Assembly: GCA_007128425.1 (NCBI GenBank)
Contig: SKXL01000077.1
Coordinates: forward strand, 1 to 64,000
DNA length: 64,000 bases
Direction of reading: 5' to 3'
Source of the DNA: Balneolales bacterium
GTDB taxonomy: Bacteria > Bacteroidota > Rhodothermia > Balneolales > Natronogracilivirgulaceae
Positions 34,937-44,158 of the stretch are shown here, in pieces. Both the position numbers and the translations under genes were made by a program. How positions within the stretch are numbered: position 1 is the stretch's first letter; every line of letters begins with the position of its first letter. A model generated the notes under the pieces. The model did not search any database. It saw nothing but the letters and a program-made list of their open reading frames with translations, and was not told where the DNA came from.

Positions 34937-36097
34937 GTGATAACCGTACTGGCCGACCAACACCATTTTCAACTCAAAGAGCATCTGCATCCATCCATAC
35001 GGCTTATCACCTACGACCCCATTCCCGGATGGAGCAGGGAGGAGATCATGCAGGCCGATGCGGTGCTTGTACGGACGACCAATCCTCTGAACGCCGATAC
35101 CCTTCCAGAGGGTAGCAACATACGTTTTGCAGGCACAGCTTCGGCCGGCAGAGATCATCTGGATGAGCCTTTTTTGGAAGAGCGCGGTGTCCGGGTTGCT
35201 GACGCCAAGGGATCCAATGCTCGCAGTGTCGCCGAATATGTTGCCGTTGCGGTATTGGCCTGCTGCGATGCGTTAGACATTGCACCCGGCAGCCTCAAAG
35301 CAGGCATCATTGGCGCCGGCTTCACTGGATCCGCCACAGCAGAAATGCTGGAGCGGACAGGCATCACCTGCCTGCTCCATGATCCCCCCAGAGAGGAGCG
35401 CGAGAAGCAGGACTCTGTAACAAAGACAGAAGATACAGGCGTATTCCGTTCTTCATCCCTGGAGGATGTGCTCGCCTGTGATATCATAAGCCATCATGTG
35501 CCGCTGGAGCTATCCGGTCCGCACGCCACCCGGCACTGGCTGGATGAAAGCAAAATCCGAGCTGCGCCAAAGCGGATTGTGGTAAATGCATCCCGTGGAG
35601 GCGTGGTTGATGAACAGGCCATTCGTGCGGCCCTGCATGACGAACATATCGGCCTTTTTGTCTGTGATGTCTGGGAGGGCGAGCCGGTTTTTGCCGATGC
35701 TACCGCAAAGCAGGCATTTCTTGCCACACCCCACATCGCCGGCTATTCCATTGAGGCCAAACAGAAAGCCACGGAGATGATGTGTGACCAATTGCATCGT
35801 TTTTTCGGCATCCGGAAACCTGAAACTCCTGATACGGAGCCGCGGTTCGAACCGGTTCCGGATGACGACCGTCCGGTGATTGACATCCTTCGCCGGCTTC
35901 ATCCAGCTTTTTCCTACGATGAGTCACTCCGAAAGCTGATCGGAACACCGGATGCCCAAAAAGGTCCCGATTTCCTGAGATTAAGGCAAAATACACCACT
36001 GAGAAATGAATTCCCGGATATCGGAATTCCGGCAACCGCTGCACGTCGCCATCCCCTCCTTGAACAACTTGGATTTCGCAAAATCGATGCCATGTAG
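34937..36097 (+). CDS. pdxB: Erythronate-4-phosphate dehydrogenase
   Basis: Oxidises 4-phospho-D-erythronate in the DXP-dependent pathway to pyridoxal phosphate. 386 residues. Starts ITVLADQHHF; the D-hydroxyacid dehydrogenase fold has AGTASAGRDHLDEPFLEERG, GIIGAGFTGSATAEML (NAD-binding loop), VNASRGGVVDEQAIRAAL and the PdxB-type TPHIAGYSIEAKQKATEMM. The C-terminal PdxB dimerisation region (about 300-386) is present, which separates it from SerA-type enzymes. Start is a GTG at 34937. Other vitamin B6 genes are not in the window. Confidence 0.93.
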   Translation: MITVLADQHHFQLKEHLHPSIRLITYDPIPGWSREEIMQADAVLVRTTNPLNADTLPEGSNIRFAGTASAGRDHLDEPFLEERGVRVADAKGSNARSVAEYVAVAVLACCDALDIAPGSLKAGIIGAGFTGSATAEMLERTGITCLLHDPPREEREKQDSVTKTEDTGVFRSSSLEDVLACDIISHHVPLELSGPHATRHWLDESKIRAAPKRIVVNASRGGVVDEQAIRAALHDEHIGLFVCDVWEGEPVFADATAKQAFLATPHIAGYSIEAKQKATEMMCDQLHRFFGIRKPETPDTEPRFEPVPDDDRPVIDILRRLHPAFSYDESLRKLIGTPDAQKGPDFLRLRQNTPLRNEFPDIGIPATAARRHPLLEQLGFRKIDAM

Positions 36098-36145
36098 TCG
36101 AAACACCTTCACACCGCGTCATCAAACCGGATTAACACGGTAACC

Positions 36146-37408
36146 ATGATCAGACCACTGACTTACCGCACCATTCCAGGACGCCACACCTCACTGGCGC
36201 GCAGGGTCACCGCCACAGTGCCCGGACTGGTGATGCTCCTGGCGCTGTTCTGGCTCTCTCATGACCTGCCTTTGGCGGACCGCACCGTTCTCTTCCGCTA
36301 TCTGGCCATGGCCTTCGCCGCTTGTATGGCATTCATCACCCCGCACCTGCTCTTTCCGGATAACGAAAAGACCCTCATCCTCCAGATCAACCCCTCACCG
36401 CGGCGGCTGTTTCTTCACCATCTGGTGAAGTTACGCGCACTCTGGCTGTTCGGAATAATGGCTGCAGCCGTTATCTCTTTTGGTGACAGTGTGGCGCCCA
36501 CGCAGGAGTTCCATGAAAAAACACACCTCTTCGCCTCGGGAATTCTGGCTCTTACAGCCATCATGCTCTACGCACTTTACCGGTTTGTGACCATCGGCGA
36601 ACACTCGCAACGCTGGAATGAAGGCAAGGCAGGTCGCCGGCTCTTTGAAACGCTTGATTCGCTCGGGAAGGGTACTCCGGTGGATGCCGGCATGTTCCCT
36701 ACATTCATGAGCACGATCATGGTTACTTTTATCGGGATGATGAGTGTGGTCGTTGCCGCCGCCATCCCGCAAGTGCAACTGGCGGTCCTCCCTTTTGTGC
36801 TGTTTCTGGTGTATGCGGGTTTTCGGCTTAGTCGTGAGATCGGCCGGTTCGATCGTCTGTACTACCAGAGCGATGCCTTTTATGACGAGCTGTTTACCAA
36901 TCCCGTCACCGGCACCGGGGAATCGCGAGCCCCCGCTACTTATGAGGCTATTTACTGGGTGCCATCACGGTGGCGCGCCGCCGTCTGGACCCAGATCATC
37001 CAGCTGGATCGCAAGCGTCCGATTGGACGCATCATTGCTCTGCTCAGTTTCACCTACTGGCTGCTGATCTGGCTCGGCACCCCTGAGTCATGGCATGCCG
37101 GCTGGCTGATTTTCTGGATCCTGGCGAAGAACATGCTGGCCTGGCCTGTGGCAGGATCATCCCTGTCGCCACCGGTTTTTCACTGGTGGATGATGCCGCC
37201 GGGTGACTGGGTCGTCGCGCGTTTTTTCCTTCAGACACGATGGACGCCGGCACTGGTTCTGACCATAGCGGCGGCCGCGCTGTTTTCGTCGGCGGTGAGC
37301 TTGCAATCGGCCCTCGTCTGGGCCGGAGCCGATGTGGTTGTCTCGATCATAACCGCATGGATTATAACCCGTAACAATGAATTCGCTTTCAATAAACAGT
37401 ATGTGTGA
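36146..37408 (+). CDS. ABC-2-like transporter membrane protein (unknown substrate)
   Basis: 420 residues, about ten hydrophobic segments (for example VPGLVMLLALFWL, FGIMAAAVISF, FMSTIMVTFIGMMSVVVAAA, LVLTIAAAALFSSAVSL). There is no strong family motif that I recognise. The arrangement, with an ABC ATPase 107 bases downstream on the same strand and a small membrane frame after that, suggests the membrane part of an ABC export or membrane-housekeeping complex; the cargo is unknown. The gene and its neighbours look GC-richer than the recA region. Confidence 0.7.
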   Translation: MIRPLTYRTIPGRHTSLARRVTATVPGLVMLLALFWLSHDLPLADRTVLFRYLAMAFAACMAFITPHLLFPDNEKTLILQINPSPRRLFLHHLVKLRALWLFGIMAAAVISFGDSVAPTQEFHEKTHLFASGILALTAIMLYALYRFVTIGEHSQRWNEGKAGRRLFETLDSLGKGTPVDAGMFPTFMSTIMVTFIGMMSVVVAAAIPQVQLAVLPFVLFLVYAGFRLSREIGRFDRLYYQSDAFYDELFTNPVTGTGESRAPATYEAIYWVPSRWRAAVWTQIIQLDRKRPIGRIIALLSFTYWLLIWLGTPESWHAGWLIFWILAKNMLAWPVAGSSLSPPVFHWWMMPPGDWVVARFFLQTRWTPALVLTIAAAALFSSAVSLQSALVWAGADVVVSIITAWIITRNNEFAFNKQYV

Positions 37409-37515
37409 AAGTAATTGTCTCATCATGATTATATACAAATCCTGAAAACCAGACATGTCCCGGCCGGAATGAACCGAATCAGAAATACCGATTTATATAT
37501 CCAAACGCAATCAAC

Positions 37516-38190
37516 ATGAGTGAGTTCTTGAATGTCGAGCAGTTGTCCAAGCGGTACGGAACCGGTCCCATGATCATATCAGGGATGAATCATCATTTCC
37601 CCAGGGGAGCGGCAACCGGTCTCATCGGGGCAAACGGTTCCGGCAAGACAACCTTTCTGCGGCTGGTCTCCATCACGGCCTTCCCCACAGAGGGGACCAT
37701 CACCTTTCTGAGCCGGCCGATCTACGATGCCCCACACAAGTTTCTTACGCATATCGGGATCGTGACCGACGCCACGGACCTGCCGGCCTATCTGAGCGCC
37801 AACGAACTGCTGGAATGGACCCTGCGAGCACGCAAGAAGTGGGACGACAGCGAATCACCCAGGCAGATGGATGAGCTCTTCAAACGGCTCCATTTCGATG
37901 AGCGGCGGATGAACCTGATCGGCACCTACTCAAGCGGCATGCTTCAGAAAACAATGCTGGCCTGCAGCCTGATCACCCGGCCGGAGATCATCCTGCTGGA
38001 CGAGCCGTTCCGCGCTCTTGACGAATCGAGCAAAAAGGCTTCGCTGGAGCTGCTCAACGAATACAAAAGCAACGGCGGTACCATTCTGGTCTCCAGCCAT
38101 CTTCGCCGCAGCCTGGCCAAACTCTGTGATGATTACATCACCTTTCCGGTGAGGGATGGTTCCTCCAGCCAATCCGGGGATGATAAATGA
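37516..38190 (+). CDS. ABC transporter ATP-binding protein
   Basis: 224 residues, one nucleotide-binding domain. Walker A is GANGSGKTTF, the signature is weakened (TYSSGMLQK in place of LSGGQ), Walker B is IILLDEPFRALDE, and the switch histidine is in ILVSSHLRRS. The shape is that of ABC-2 exporter ATPases. It ends with an ATGA overlap into a small frame that appears broken. Its partner is probably the membrane protein encoded just upstream. Confidence 0.9.
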   Translation: MSEFLNVEQLSKRYGTGPMIISGMNHHFPRGAATGLIGANGSGKTTFLRLVSITAFPTEGTITFLSRPIYDAPHKFLTHIGIVTDATDLPAYLSANELLEWTLRARKKWDDSESPRQMDELFKRLHFDERRMNLIGTYSSGMLQKTMLACSLITRPEIILLDEPFRALDESSKKASLELLNEYKSNGGTILVSSHLRRSLAKLCDDYITFPVRDGSSSQSGDDK

Positions 38191-38482
38191 GTGACAGTAT
38201 CCGGAGACCATTAACGCTATGGTGCCACATCCACAAAAAACAGCGATTACTGAAAACCGGATCTCATGGTGAGTCCTCAGATTCATTATGGGACTTGTCT
38301 GCTTGGGGGTTCTGACCTGGTCGTTCAGTGCCATGTTTTTTCAGCCGGATCATGCAAAACTGAATATTTTGATTATTTGGCTGATGGTCATTCCGGTTTT
38401 GGTGCCTGAAAAGATCCTGTATCAGGATGCCGATAGCCGCAAACTTCTCAAGCTGATGCAAGACAAGCAGCACTCACAGTGA
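38187..38482 (+). pseudogene. Broken small membrane protein gene after the ABC ATPase
   Basis: An ATG at 38187 overlaps the ATPase stop (ATGA) and opens a frame reading MSDSIRRPLTLWCHIHKKQR, which closes after about 40 codons. Another frame carries VLRFIMGLVCLGVLTWSFSA and further hydrophobic sequence to a stop at 38482. Joining them needs one added base, most simply in the AAAA tract at 38253-38256, and then passing a TGA at 38270-38272. Together they would give a protein of about 98 residues with two membrane helices. This looks like a decayed third subunit. The alternative is a separate 64-residue protein starting at the ATG at 38288. Confidence 0.45.
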
Positions 38483-38523
38483 AGGCGGGCATGGCATGAC
38501 GCTGGATGCGAATGCCGCTTAAT

Positions 38524-39285
38524 TCAGGTGACCCGGAAAAGCCGGCGGGCGTTTTCCGTGGTGATTCGGTCGGTCTCCTCCAGGGAGATGCCAAACAGTT
38601 CGGACAGTTTTTGCGCCGTGTATATCATGAAGGACGGCTCGTTGCGTTTGCCACGCTTCGGCACGGGTGCCAGGTAGGGGGCGTCCGTTTCCAGGACGAG
38701 CCGGTCCAGCGGCATTTCGGCGACCACACGGTCCACTCCGGCGTTTTTGAAAGTGACCACCCCTCCTATGCCCAGGTGAAGGCCGAGGTCGAGTGCACGC
38801 CGGCCCTGTTTCGGAGTGCCGTTGAAACAGTGCCAGATACCCCGCAGGTTGCCGTCCTGCTGCTCCCCGATGATATCCAGCAGGTCATCGGTGCTGTCGC
38901 GGTTGTGCAGTATGACGGGCTTGTCGAGCTGCCTGGCGGCCTCGCAATGCCGGCGCAGACTCTCCTGCTGGGCGGGTATATACTCTTTGGACCAGTAGTA
39001 GTCCAGACCGGTCTCGCCAATTGCAATGATATCGGTGGATCTGCCCATCTCAAGCAGCTGCTCCCCCAGCCCTTTGTGGCCGCCATCAACATCACACGGG
39101 TGGATGCCCGCCATCTTGTGGAACCGGATGGATGAGTGGGTGAGCGCATCCATCTCCTGAAGCGATCCAAAGTCGATAGCCGGCATCATGATATCTGTTA
39201 TGCCTGCTGATGCGGCACGATCCAGCACCTCCGGGAGATCCTTGCGGAAATGCGGAAGGTAGATATGACTGTGGGTATCGATCAT
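38524..39285 (-). CDS. tatD: TatD family metal-dependent hydrolase
   Basis: 253 residues of the TatD DNase family. Metal-binding motifs are MIDTHSHIYLPHFRKDL, AGIHPCDVDGG, IAIGETGLDYYW, VILHNRDSTDDLLDII, GIWHCFNGTPKQG and VLETDAPYLAPV. Such enzymes trim DNA or RNA ends or act on D-aminoacyl-tRNA; the substrate here is not known. The ATG at 39285 gives the usual MIDTHSH start; the frame is open 38 codons further upstream but that stretch is not conserved in the family. Divergent from recA. Confidence 0.93.
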   Translation of the reverse strand: MIDTHSHIYLPHFRKDLPEVLDRAASAGITDIMMPAIDFGSLQEMDALTHSSIRFHKMAGIHPCDVDGGHKGLGEQLLEMGRSTDIIAIGETGLDYYWSKEYIPAQQESLRRHCEAARQLDKPVILHNRDSTDDLLDIIGEQQDGNLRGIWHCFNGTPKQGRRALDLGLHLGIGGVVTFKNAGVDRVVAEMPLDRLVLETDAPYLAPVPKRGKRNEPSFMIYTAQKLSELFGISLEETDRITTENARRLFRVT

Positions 39286-39571
39286 GCTCCGCTTTTCTGT
39301 GAGTTCGAGGATTGAAGATAACGATTCTTTGCGGTGAAGTCGAAACCGACCCGCGGAGCAGCCGGTCGCAATGGACTCAGGCAGCACAAACCGATGCATA
39401 ATGACACATAAAAGCTATAATTGTAGTGGATTTATCACAAAATGGATTGTAAGTTTTTCCATGTTTTCTTGTCTTAAGAGGTAAAGATATTCGCAGGGAT
39501 TGTTGGTATTCTTGCGAAAAGGGAGTATATTCCTACATATTTCACACATATATCTAAAGGAGTGCTATTTC
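39286..39571. promoter_or_regulatory. Divergent region between tatD and recA
   Basis: Just under 300 bases. The recA ribosome-binding site AAAGGAG is at 39557-39563. An inverted repeat TTCGCA (39490-39495) and TGCGAA (39513-39518), 17 bases apart, lies about 55-80 bases before the recA start and could bind a DNA-damage regulator. I could not assign -35/-10 elements with confidence. Confidence 0.4.
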
Positions 39572-40681
39572 ATGCCTGATAACGAACGCAGAAAAGCCAT
39601 AGACCTGGCAGTTGGCCAGATTGAAAAACAATATGGCAAAGGAACCATTATGCGACTGGGTGACCAGCCCATTGAGAATATACCGTGTATATCTACCGGA
39701 TCAATGCTTGTGGACCATGTACTTGGGGTAGGTGGTATCCCGCGCGGCCGTGTAACCGAGATTTATGGACCGGAATCCAGTGGTAAAACCACACTCGCCC
39801 TTCATGTCATTGCGGAGGCGCAAAAAGCAGGTGGACATGCAGCACTCATCGATGCAGAACATGCATTTGATCCCAAATACGGTAAAGCACTGGGTATAAA
39901 AATTGATGAACTACTCATATCTCAGCCCGATAACGGTGAACAAGCTCTGGAGATCGCAGAAACCCTGATCCGATCGGCAGCACTTGATGTCGTTGTGATT
40001 GACTCTGTGGCTGCACTGGTTCCGCGAGCGGAGCTGGAGGGGGAAATGGGCGATTCACAGGTCGGACTTCAGGCACGGCTGATGTCACAGGCACTTCGCA
40101 AGCTTACGGGTGTGGTCAATCGCACTCACACAGCAGTTATTTTTATCAACCAGCTCCGGGAGAAAATCGGAGTGATGTTCGGAAATCCGGAAACTACAAC
40201 CGGTGGTAAGGCGCTCAAGTTCTACTCCTCAGTCAGAATAGATATCCGTCGTATTGGGGCAATCAAGCGGGGGGATGATGTAATCGGCAATCGTACCAAG
40301 GTTAAAGTGGTTAAAAACAAGGTAGCCCCGCCATTCAAGACCTGCGAATTCAACATCATGTATGGCCAGGGCATATCCCGCATTGCGGAGCTGTTGGACC
40401 TTGCCGTTCAATATGACATAGTACAAAAGAGAGGCAGCTGGTATCGTTACAATGACGAACCTATAGGGCAGGGAACCGATTCGGCCATGCAATTCCTTCA
40501 GGAGGACCCCAAGCTCAGCTCTGAAATCGAAAATATAGTCAGGCGGAAGCTAATGCCTGACCACTACCCGGAGGATGGCAAGGGTTCTGCAGCAGGCAGC
40601 AACAGCAGTTCCGAAAAGAAATCTGCAGGTAAAAGTACTCCGGCAGCCGTTGCATCGGCAAGTGATGCAGATAAGGACTAG
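39572..40681 (+). CDS. recA: Recombinase RecA
   Basis: Forms filaments on single-stranded DNA, drives strand exchange and triggers SOS cleavage of LexA. 369 residues from the ATG at 39572, which has AAAGGAG about 8 bases upstream; the frame is open further upstream but without family similarity. Visible motifs: [19 protein letters not shown], Walker [36 protein letters not shown], the L2 loop region [20 protein letters not shown] and the polymer-interface [19 protein letters not shown]. The C-terminal tail is Ser/Ala/Lys-rich and ends in Asp residues. Followed by recX, 82 bases downstream. Confidence 0.98.
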   Translation: MPDNERRKAIDLAVGQIEKQYGKGTIMRLGDQPIENIPCISTGSMLVDHVLGVGGIPRGRVTEIYGPESSGKTTLALHVIAEAQKAGGHAALIDAEHAFDPKYGKALGIKIDELLISQPDNGEQALEIAETLIRSAALDVVVIDSVAALVPRAELEGEMGDSQVGLQARLMSQALRKLTGVVNRTHTAVIFINQLREKIGVMFGNPETTTGGKALKFYSSVRIDIRRIGAIKRGDDVIGNRTKVKVVKNKVAPPFKTCEFNIMYGQGISRIAELLDLAVQYDIVQKRGSWYRYNDEPIGQGTDSAMQFLQEDPKLSSEIENIVRRKLMPDHYPEDGKGSAAGSNSSSEKKSAGKSTPAAVASASDADKD

Positions 40682-40763
40682 ATGTTTACAGTCATTGCTT
40701 TACATCGCTTTTTCCATCTTTCTTAATGCAATTTCAACTGATTTTCCATAATTCCTGAACTGC

Positions 40764-41438
40764 ATGGATGAATCTGCATTACCCCTCCCGGGGCGATGCA
40801 CCGGTATTGTCGCCCAAAAAAAGAAAAAAAACCGTGTGTCGTTATTTATTGAAGATACCTTTCTCGATGGTTTTTATCGTGATGTCATCGATAAATCCGG
40901 AATCAACACTGGCGATATAGTCACAGGGGAGCAATACAGGAAAATTGTCAGGGCGGAACGAATTTATCATATAAGCAATCAGATTTACCGCTGGCTTGCT
41001 GTCAGAAATCACAGTTCCAGTGAAATCATAAAAAAATGCCTGGCAAAAGGTTATACCAAAGAAGAGGCGCAGGATGCTCTGAATCCCATTATTGAAAAAG
41101 GATATCTCGATGATGCCCTTTTCGCAAAAAGCTATGCAAGTGACAAAAAGGAGCTGCATGGATGGGGCCCGGCGAAAATTCGCATGTCTTTAGCCCAAAA
41201 AGGATTAAAAAAACAGTATATTGATGATGCCCTGGAGGACCTGTTCACAGATCAGCAGCTCATCGAATCCATGGAAGCGGCCACCAGAAGTGTCGCCAAA
41301 CGGCTGTTGAGAACCGTACCGGGTTTAAAGCGCAAGAAAAAACTTGTGGATTTTCTCATTCGAAGGGGCTTTCCTGGCTATATTGTGATTGAGAAATGCG
41401 ATGCACTGTTAACTAAGTTGGAGAATGAAGAGCTTTAA
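40764..41438 (+). CDS. recX: Regulatory protein RecX
   Basis: Binds RecA filaments and limits their growth. 224 residues; three three-helix repeats are visible, with IYRWLAVRNHSSSEIIKKCL, KGYLDDALFAKSYASDKKEL and GPAKIRMSLAQKGLKKQYID. The N-terminal 60 residues (VSLFIEDTFLDGFYRDVIDK) match the beta-rich extension seen in Bacteroidota RecX proteins. It follows recA as in many bacteria, so recA-recX are probably co-regulated. The 3' end overlaps the next gene by 14 bases. Confidence 0.92.
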   Translation: MDESALPLPGRCTGIVAQKKKKNRVSLFIEDTFLDGFYRDVIDKSGINTGDIVTGEQYRKIVRAERIYHISNQIYRWLAVRNHSSSEIIKKCLAKGYTKEEAQDALNPIIEKGYLDDALFAKSYASDKKELHGWGPAKIRMSLAQKGLKKQYIDDALEDLFTDQQLIESMEAATRSVAKRLLRTVPGLKRKKKLVDFLIRRGFPGYIVIEKCDALLTKLENEEL

Positions 41439-42495
41439 TATAGAACGCTTAATTCGACTGGTCATTGGGCTGGTTGTTGTTTTACTGGTTCTGGCTGCTC
41501 TCTATCGCTTTTTCACACTTGTCCTGTACGCACTGATTGCTCTGGTCATATCTTATATTTTGGACCCCTTTGTTAACCGCATGCAATCTGTGGGAATGCA
41601 CCGAACACTCGCTATCAGCCTTGTTATATCTTCGCTTGTACTGCTACTGTTTTGGTTCTCCAGTACGATCCTTCCCGCAATCGCCAATCAGGTTATCATG
41701 CTCGGGCAGCAGTTGAATCTGGATGCTGTACTTGCTGTAACCACGGAAATTGAAGAGCAAATCCTGGAAAGGGCTCCTTTTTTGCCGGATGGATTTCTCC
41801 GTGATAATGTGCCTAATGCAATTGCTGTACTTTTCCATACGGATGATATTTCACAAACCATCAACAACATTCTGGGTATCTTTGCCAACATTTTCTGGGC
41901 ATTCATAGTCGTTCCTTTTGCAACTTTTTTCATTCTCAAAGACGGAGCCAAACTTCGTCGCAATGTACTCCAGATCATTCCCAACCGATACTTTGAGACC
42001 GTTCTCACCGGAATTGAAAAAGTTGAGAAACGACTGGTCACCTACTTTAAGAGTGTCGGTTTACAGAGTATCATCATTGCCACCACCGCGACTATCACCC
42101 TAAGTTTTGCAGGCCTTAATAATGCACTTTCAGTTGGGATTGCCGTAGGTGTAGCCAATATCATACCCTATTTCGGACCTGTAATCGGCTACATTCTCTC
42201 TATCATTGTCTCCATCCTGGAAACAGGAGATTTCTCAATGGTTATCTATGTTTTTTCTGCAATTCTCATTACCCAGATCATTGATGTCACTGTAGTCCAA
42301 CCAACACTTTTCTCACGATCAGCCAATCTTCATCCTCTGGTGATCCTGTTTGTTGTCATGATCGGTGCGGAATTGGCCGGAATATTCGGCATGCTGATCG
42401 CAGTGCCCATCACCGCCACTATCATGATTACGGCCAAACAAATTACCTGGACCCTCGAAAACTATAAAGTATTCAGACTTGTCGAGTCGAAGTAA
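41425..42495 (+). CDS. AI-2E family (TqsA/PerM-type) transporter
   Basis: 356 residues with about eight membrane segments (LVIGLVVVLLVLAALYRFF, LVLYALIALVISYILDPFV, and the later NIIPYFGPVIGYILSIIVS). The motif NIIPYFGPVIGY and the C-terminal HPLVILFVVMIGAELAGIFG are the hallmarks of the AI-2E/UPF0118 family. Members are thought to export small molecules, including autoinducer 2, or act as ion antiporters; the cargo here is unknown. It starts 14 bases before the end of recX, so it is coupled to it. Confidence 0.92.
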   Translation: MKSFNIERLIRLVIGLVVVLLVLAALYRFFTLVLYALIALVISYILDPFVNRMQSVGMHRTLAISLVISSLVLLLFWFSSTILPAIANQVIMLGQQLNLDAVLAVTTEIEEQILERAPFLPDGFLRDNVPNAIAVLFHTDDISQTINNILGIFANIFWAFIVVPFATFFILKDGAKLRRNVLQIIPNRYFETVLTGIEKVEKRLVTYFKSVGLQSIIIATTATITLSFAGLNNALSVGIAVGVANIIPYFGPVIGYILSIIVSILETGDFSMVIYVFSAILITQIIDVTVVQPTLFSRSANLHPLVILFVVMIGAELAGIFGMLIAVPITATIMITAKQITWTLENYKVFRLVESK

Positions 42496-42524
42496 AAAAG
42501 CGAATCGAAGTAGAAAAATTTATT

Positions 42525-43448
42525 ATGTTAAAACTCCGACCGTTGCCTGCAAATGGAACCATTGGCATGATGGCACCATCCTCCCCTATTGAACCTGAAA
42601 GATTGAAAAAAGGCATCGCATACTTTAAAAAACGAGGCTATCGTGTCATAGTGAAACCGAGTTGCCATGCCCGGGACAACTACCTGGCCGGAAGTGCTGA
42701 AAATCGCGCTTCAGAATTGATGGATCTTGTCAATGATTCCTCTGTGGATATCATCTTTTTTGCAAGAGGCGGTTTTGGCAGCAGTGCCATGCTTCCACTG
42801 CTCGATTACAATGCCATTAAATCAGCCCGCAAACTTATGATCGGATATAGCGACATAACCGCACTGGAATGGGGTATCTATGCAAAAACGGGCCTGCCGT
42901 CACTTTCTGCCGGGATGCCGGCAACCGATTTTTACATGCATCCCATTCATCCCGGTTTTGAGAAATCATTCTGGGACTTCATGCAAACGGGCAAAATCAA
43001 TTACGATATGAACGTTTCGGCAAATCGTGCCGGAGGAGAAGTTCATGGTATAACACTTCCAGGCACACTTTCAGTCGGCGCCAAACTGGCTGGATCTCCC
43101 TATTTCCCGGAAATGAGGGCCAGTATCCCCATACTAGAAGACGTAGGTGAACCACGGCATAAAACCGAAGGGTATCTGTGGCAGGCCAAGCTGGCCGGTT
43201 GGTTTGAGGAGGCCAATGCTGTCATCTTCGGTTCTTTTTCACCTGCCGAGGAAGAAACCTTTGACGACGTCCCGTCCATGGAAAAGATTCTGGTTCGATT
43301 GCTGAAAGATACAGAACTTCCGGTGATCACGGGTGTTCCTTATGGTCATATTGACCACAAGATTCCTTTCCCGCTTGGCGTGGAAGTGTCCATTGCATTT
43401 GGCAACACGGTAAAAATCACCAGTAAAGACAGCATTTTTGACCATTGA
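42525..43448 (+). CDS. ldcA: LD-carboxypeptidase (MEROPS S66)
   Basis: Removes the terminal D-alanine from cell-wall tetrapeptides during recycling. 307 residues. The N-terminal ANTIGMMAPSS-like start reads GTIGMMAPSSPIEPERLKKG; the nucleophile Ser is in MIGYSDITALEWG; the Glu and His of the triad lie in the C-terminal domain, the His in PYGHIDHKIPFPLGVE. FFARGGFGSSAMLPLLDY is also a family feature. Cytosolic, no signal peptide. The stop overlaps the TTG start of purN. Confidence 0.92.
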   Translation: MLKLRPLPANGTIGMMAPSSPIEPERLKKGIAYFKKRGYRVIVKPSCHARDNYLAGSAENRASELMDLVNDSSVDIIFFARGGFGSSAMLPLLDYNAIKSARKLMIGYSDITALEWGIYAKTGLPSLSAGMPATDFYMHPIHPGFEKSFWDFMQTGKINYDMNVSANRAGGEVHGITLPGTLSVGAKLAGSPYFPEMRASIPILEDVGEPRHKTEGYLWQAKLAGWFEEANAVIFGSFSPAEEETFDDVPSMEKILVRLLKDTELPVITGVPYGHIDHKIPFPLGVEVSIAFGNTVKITSKDSIFDH

Positions 43449-44035
43449 ATAAAAAAAGAATCGTCGTCTTCGCCTCCGGCTCAGGCTCCAACTTCAGGGC
43501 CTTGCACCAGTCTGTTCTGAAAAAGGACATTCCTGCAAGGATTACGGCCCTGATTTGTGACAACCCGGACGCGGGCGTCCTTGATTATGCAAGGGAACAC
43601 GATATCCGATCGGTATTAATATCGCCAAAGAATTTTAACAATCTGGCTGACTACACAAAAAAACTCGCTGATATACTGGAGCGTGAAGCACCACATCTAA
43701 TCGTTCTTGCCGGGTATCTGAAAAAGATACCTGATCACATTATCGAGTGCTATCCAAGGAAAATCATCAATATCCATCCTGCCCTGCTCCCCAAATACGG
43801 GGGCAAAGGATGGTATGGGATGCGGGTTCATCGGGCTGTCATCGAAAACCGGGAGAAAGAGTCTGGTTGCACAGTTCACTATGTCACTGGTAACTATGAT
43901 GAAGGACCTGTGATCGCACAGATCAAGGTTCCTGTATCCACAGATGACACTGCAGAAACACTTGCGGAAAAAGTGCTCAAACAGGAGCATTTGCTTTATC
44001 CGAAAGTTGTGCGTTTCCTGCTCTCCAACTTCTGA
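43445..44035 (+). CDS. purN: Phosphoribosylglycinamide formyltransferase
   Basis: Formylates GAR with 10-formyl-tetrahydrofolate in purine synthesis. 196 residues, normal. Starts RIVVFASGSGSNFRALHQSV; contains LIVLAGYLKKIP, the catalytic IINIHPALLPKYGGKGWYG, and the Asp-containing YDEGPVIAQIKVPV. The start codon is TTG, in the overlap TTGA with the ldcA stop, so it depends on translation of ldcA. purH follows after 123 bases on the same strand. Confidence 0.95.
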   Translation: MNKKRIVVFASGSGSNFRALHQSVLKKDIPARITALICDNPDAGVLDYAREHDIRSVLISPKNFNNLADYTKKLADILEREAPHLIVLAGYLKKIPDHIIECYPRKIINIHPALLPKYGGKGWYGMRVHRAVIENREKESGCTVHYVTGNYDEGPVIAQIKVPVSTDDTAETLAEKVLKQEHLLYPKVVRFLLSNF

Positions 44036-44158
44036 GATCTATGTTGTTACCCATTAGGAACATGATCTACGAATGCAACAACAAGCATAAAACTACCATA
44101 TCCATCAAAAACCTGCCTGGTTGATTCATAAATCCGGCATTGCTATCCACAATATTTT

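Noticed and set aside
38235-38241. Run of six A followed by C as a programmed -1 frameshift site in the small gene after the ABC ATPase
   Set aside because: The codon phase does not fit a slippery heptamer, and a -1 shift there runs into the TGA at 38270, so it would not restore the hydrophobic frame.
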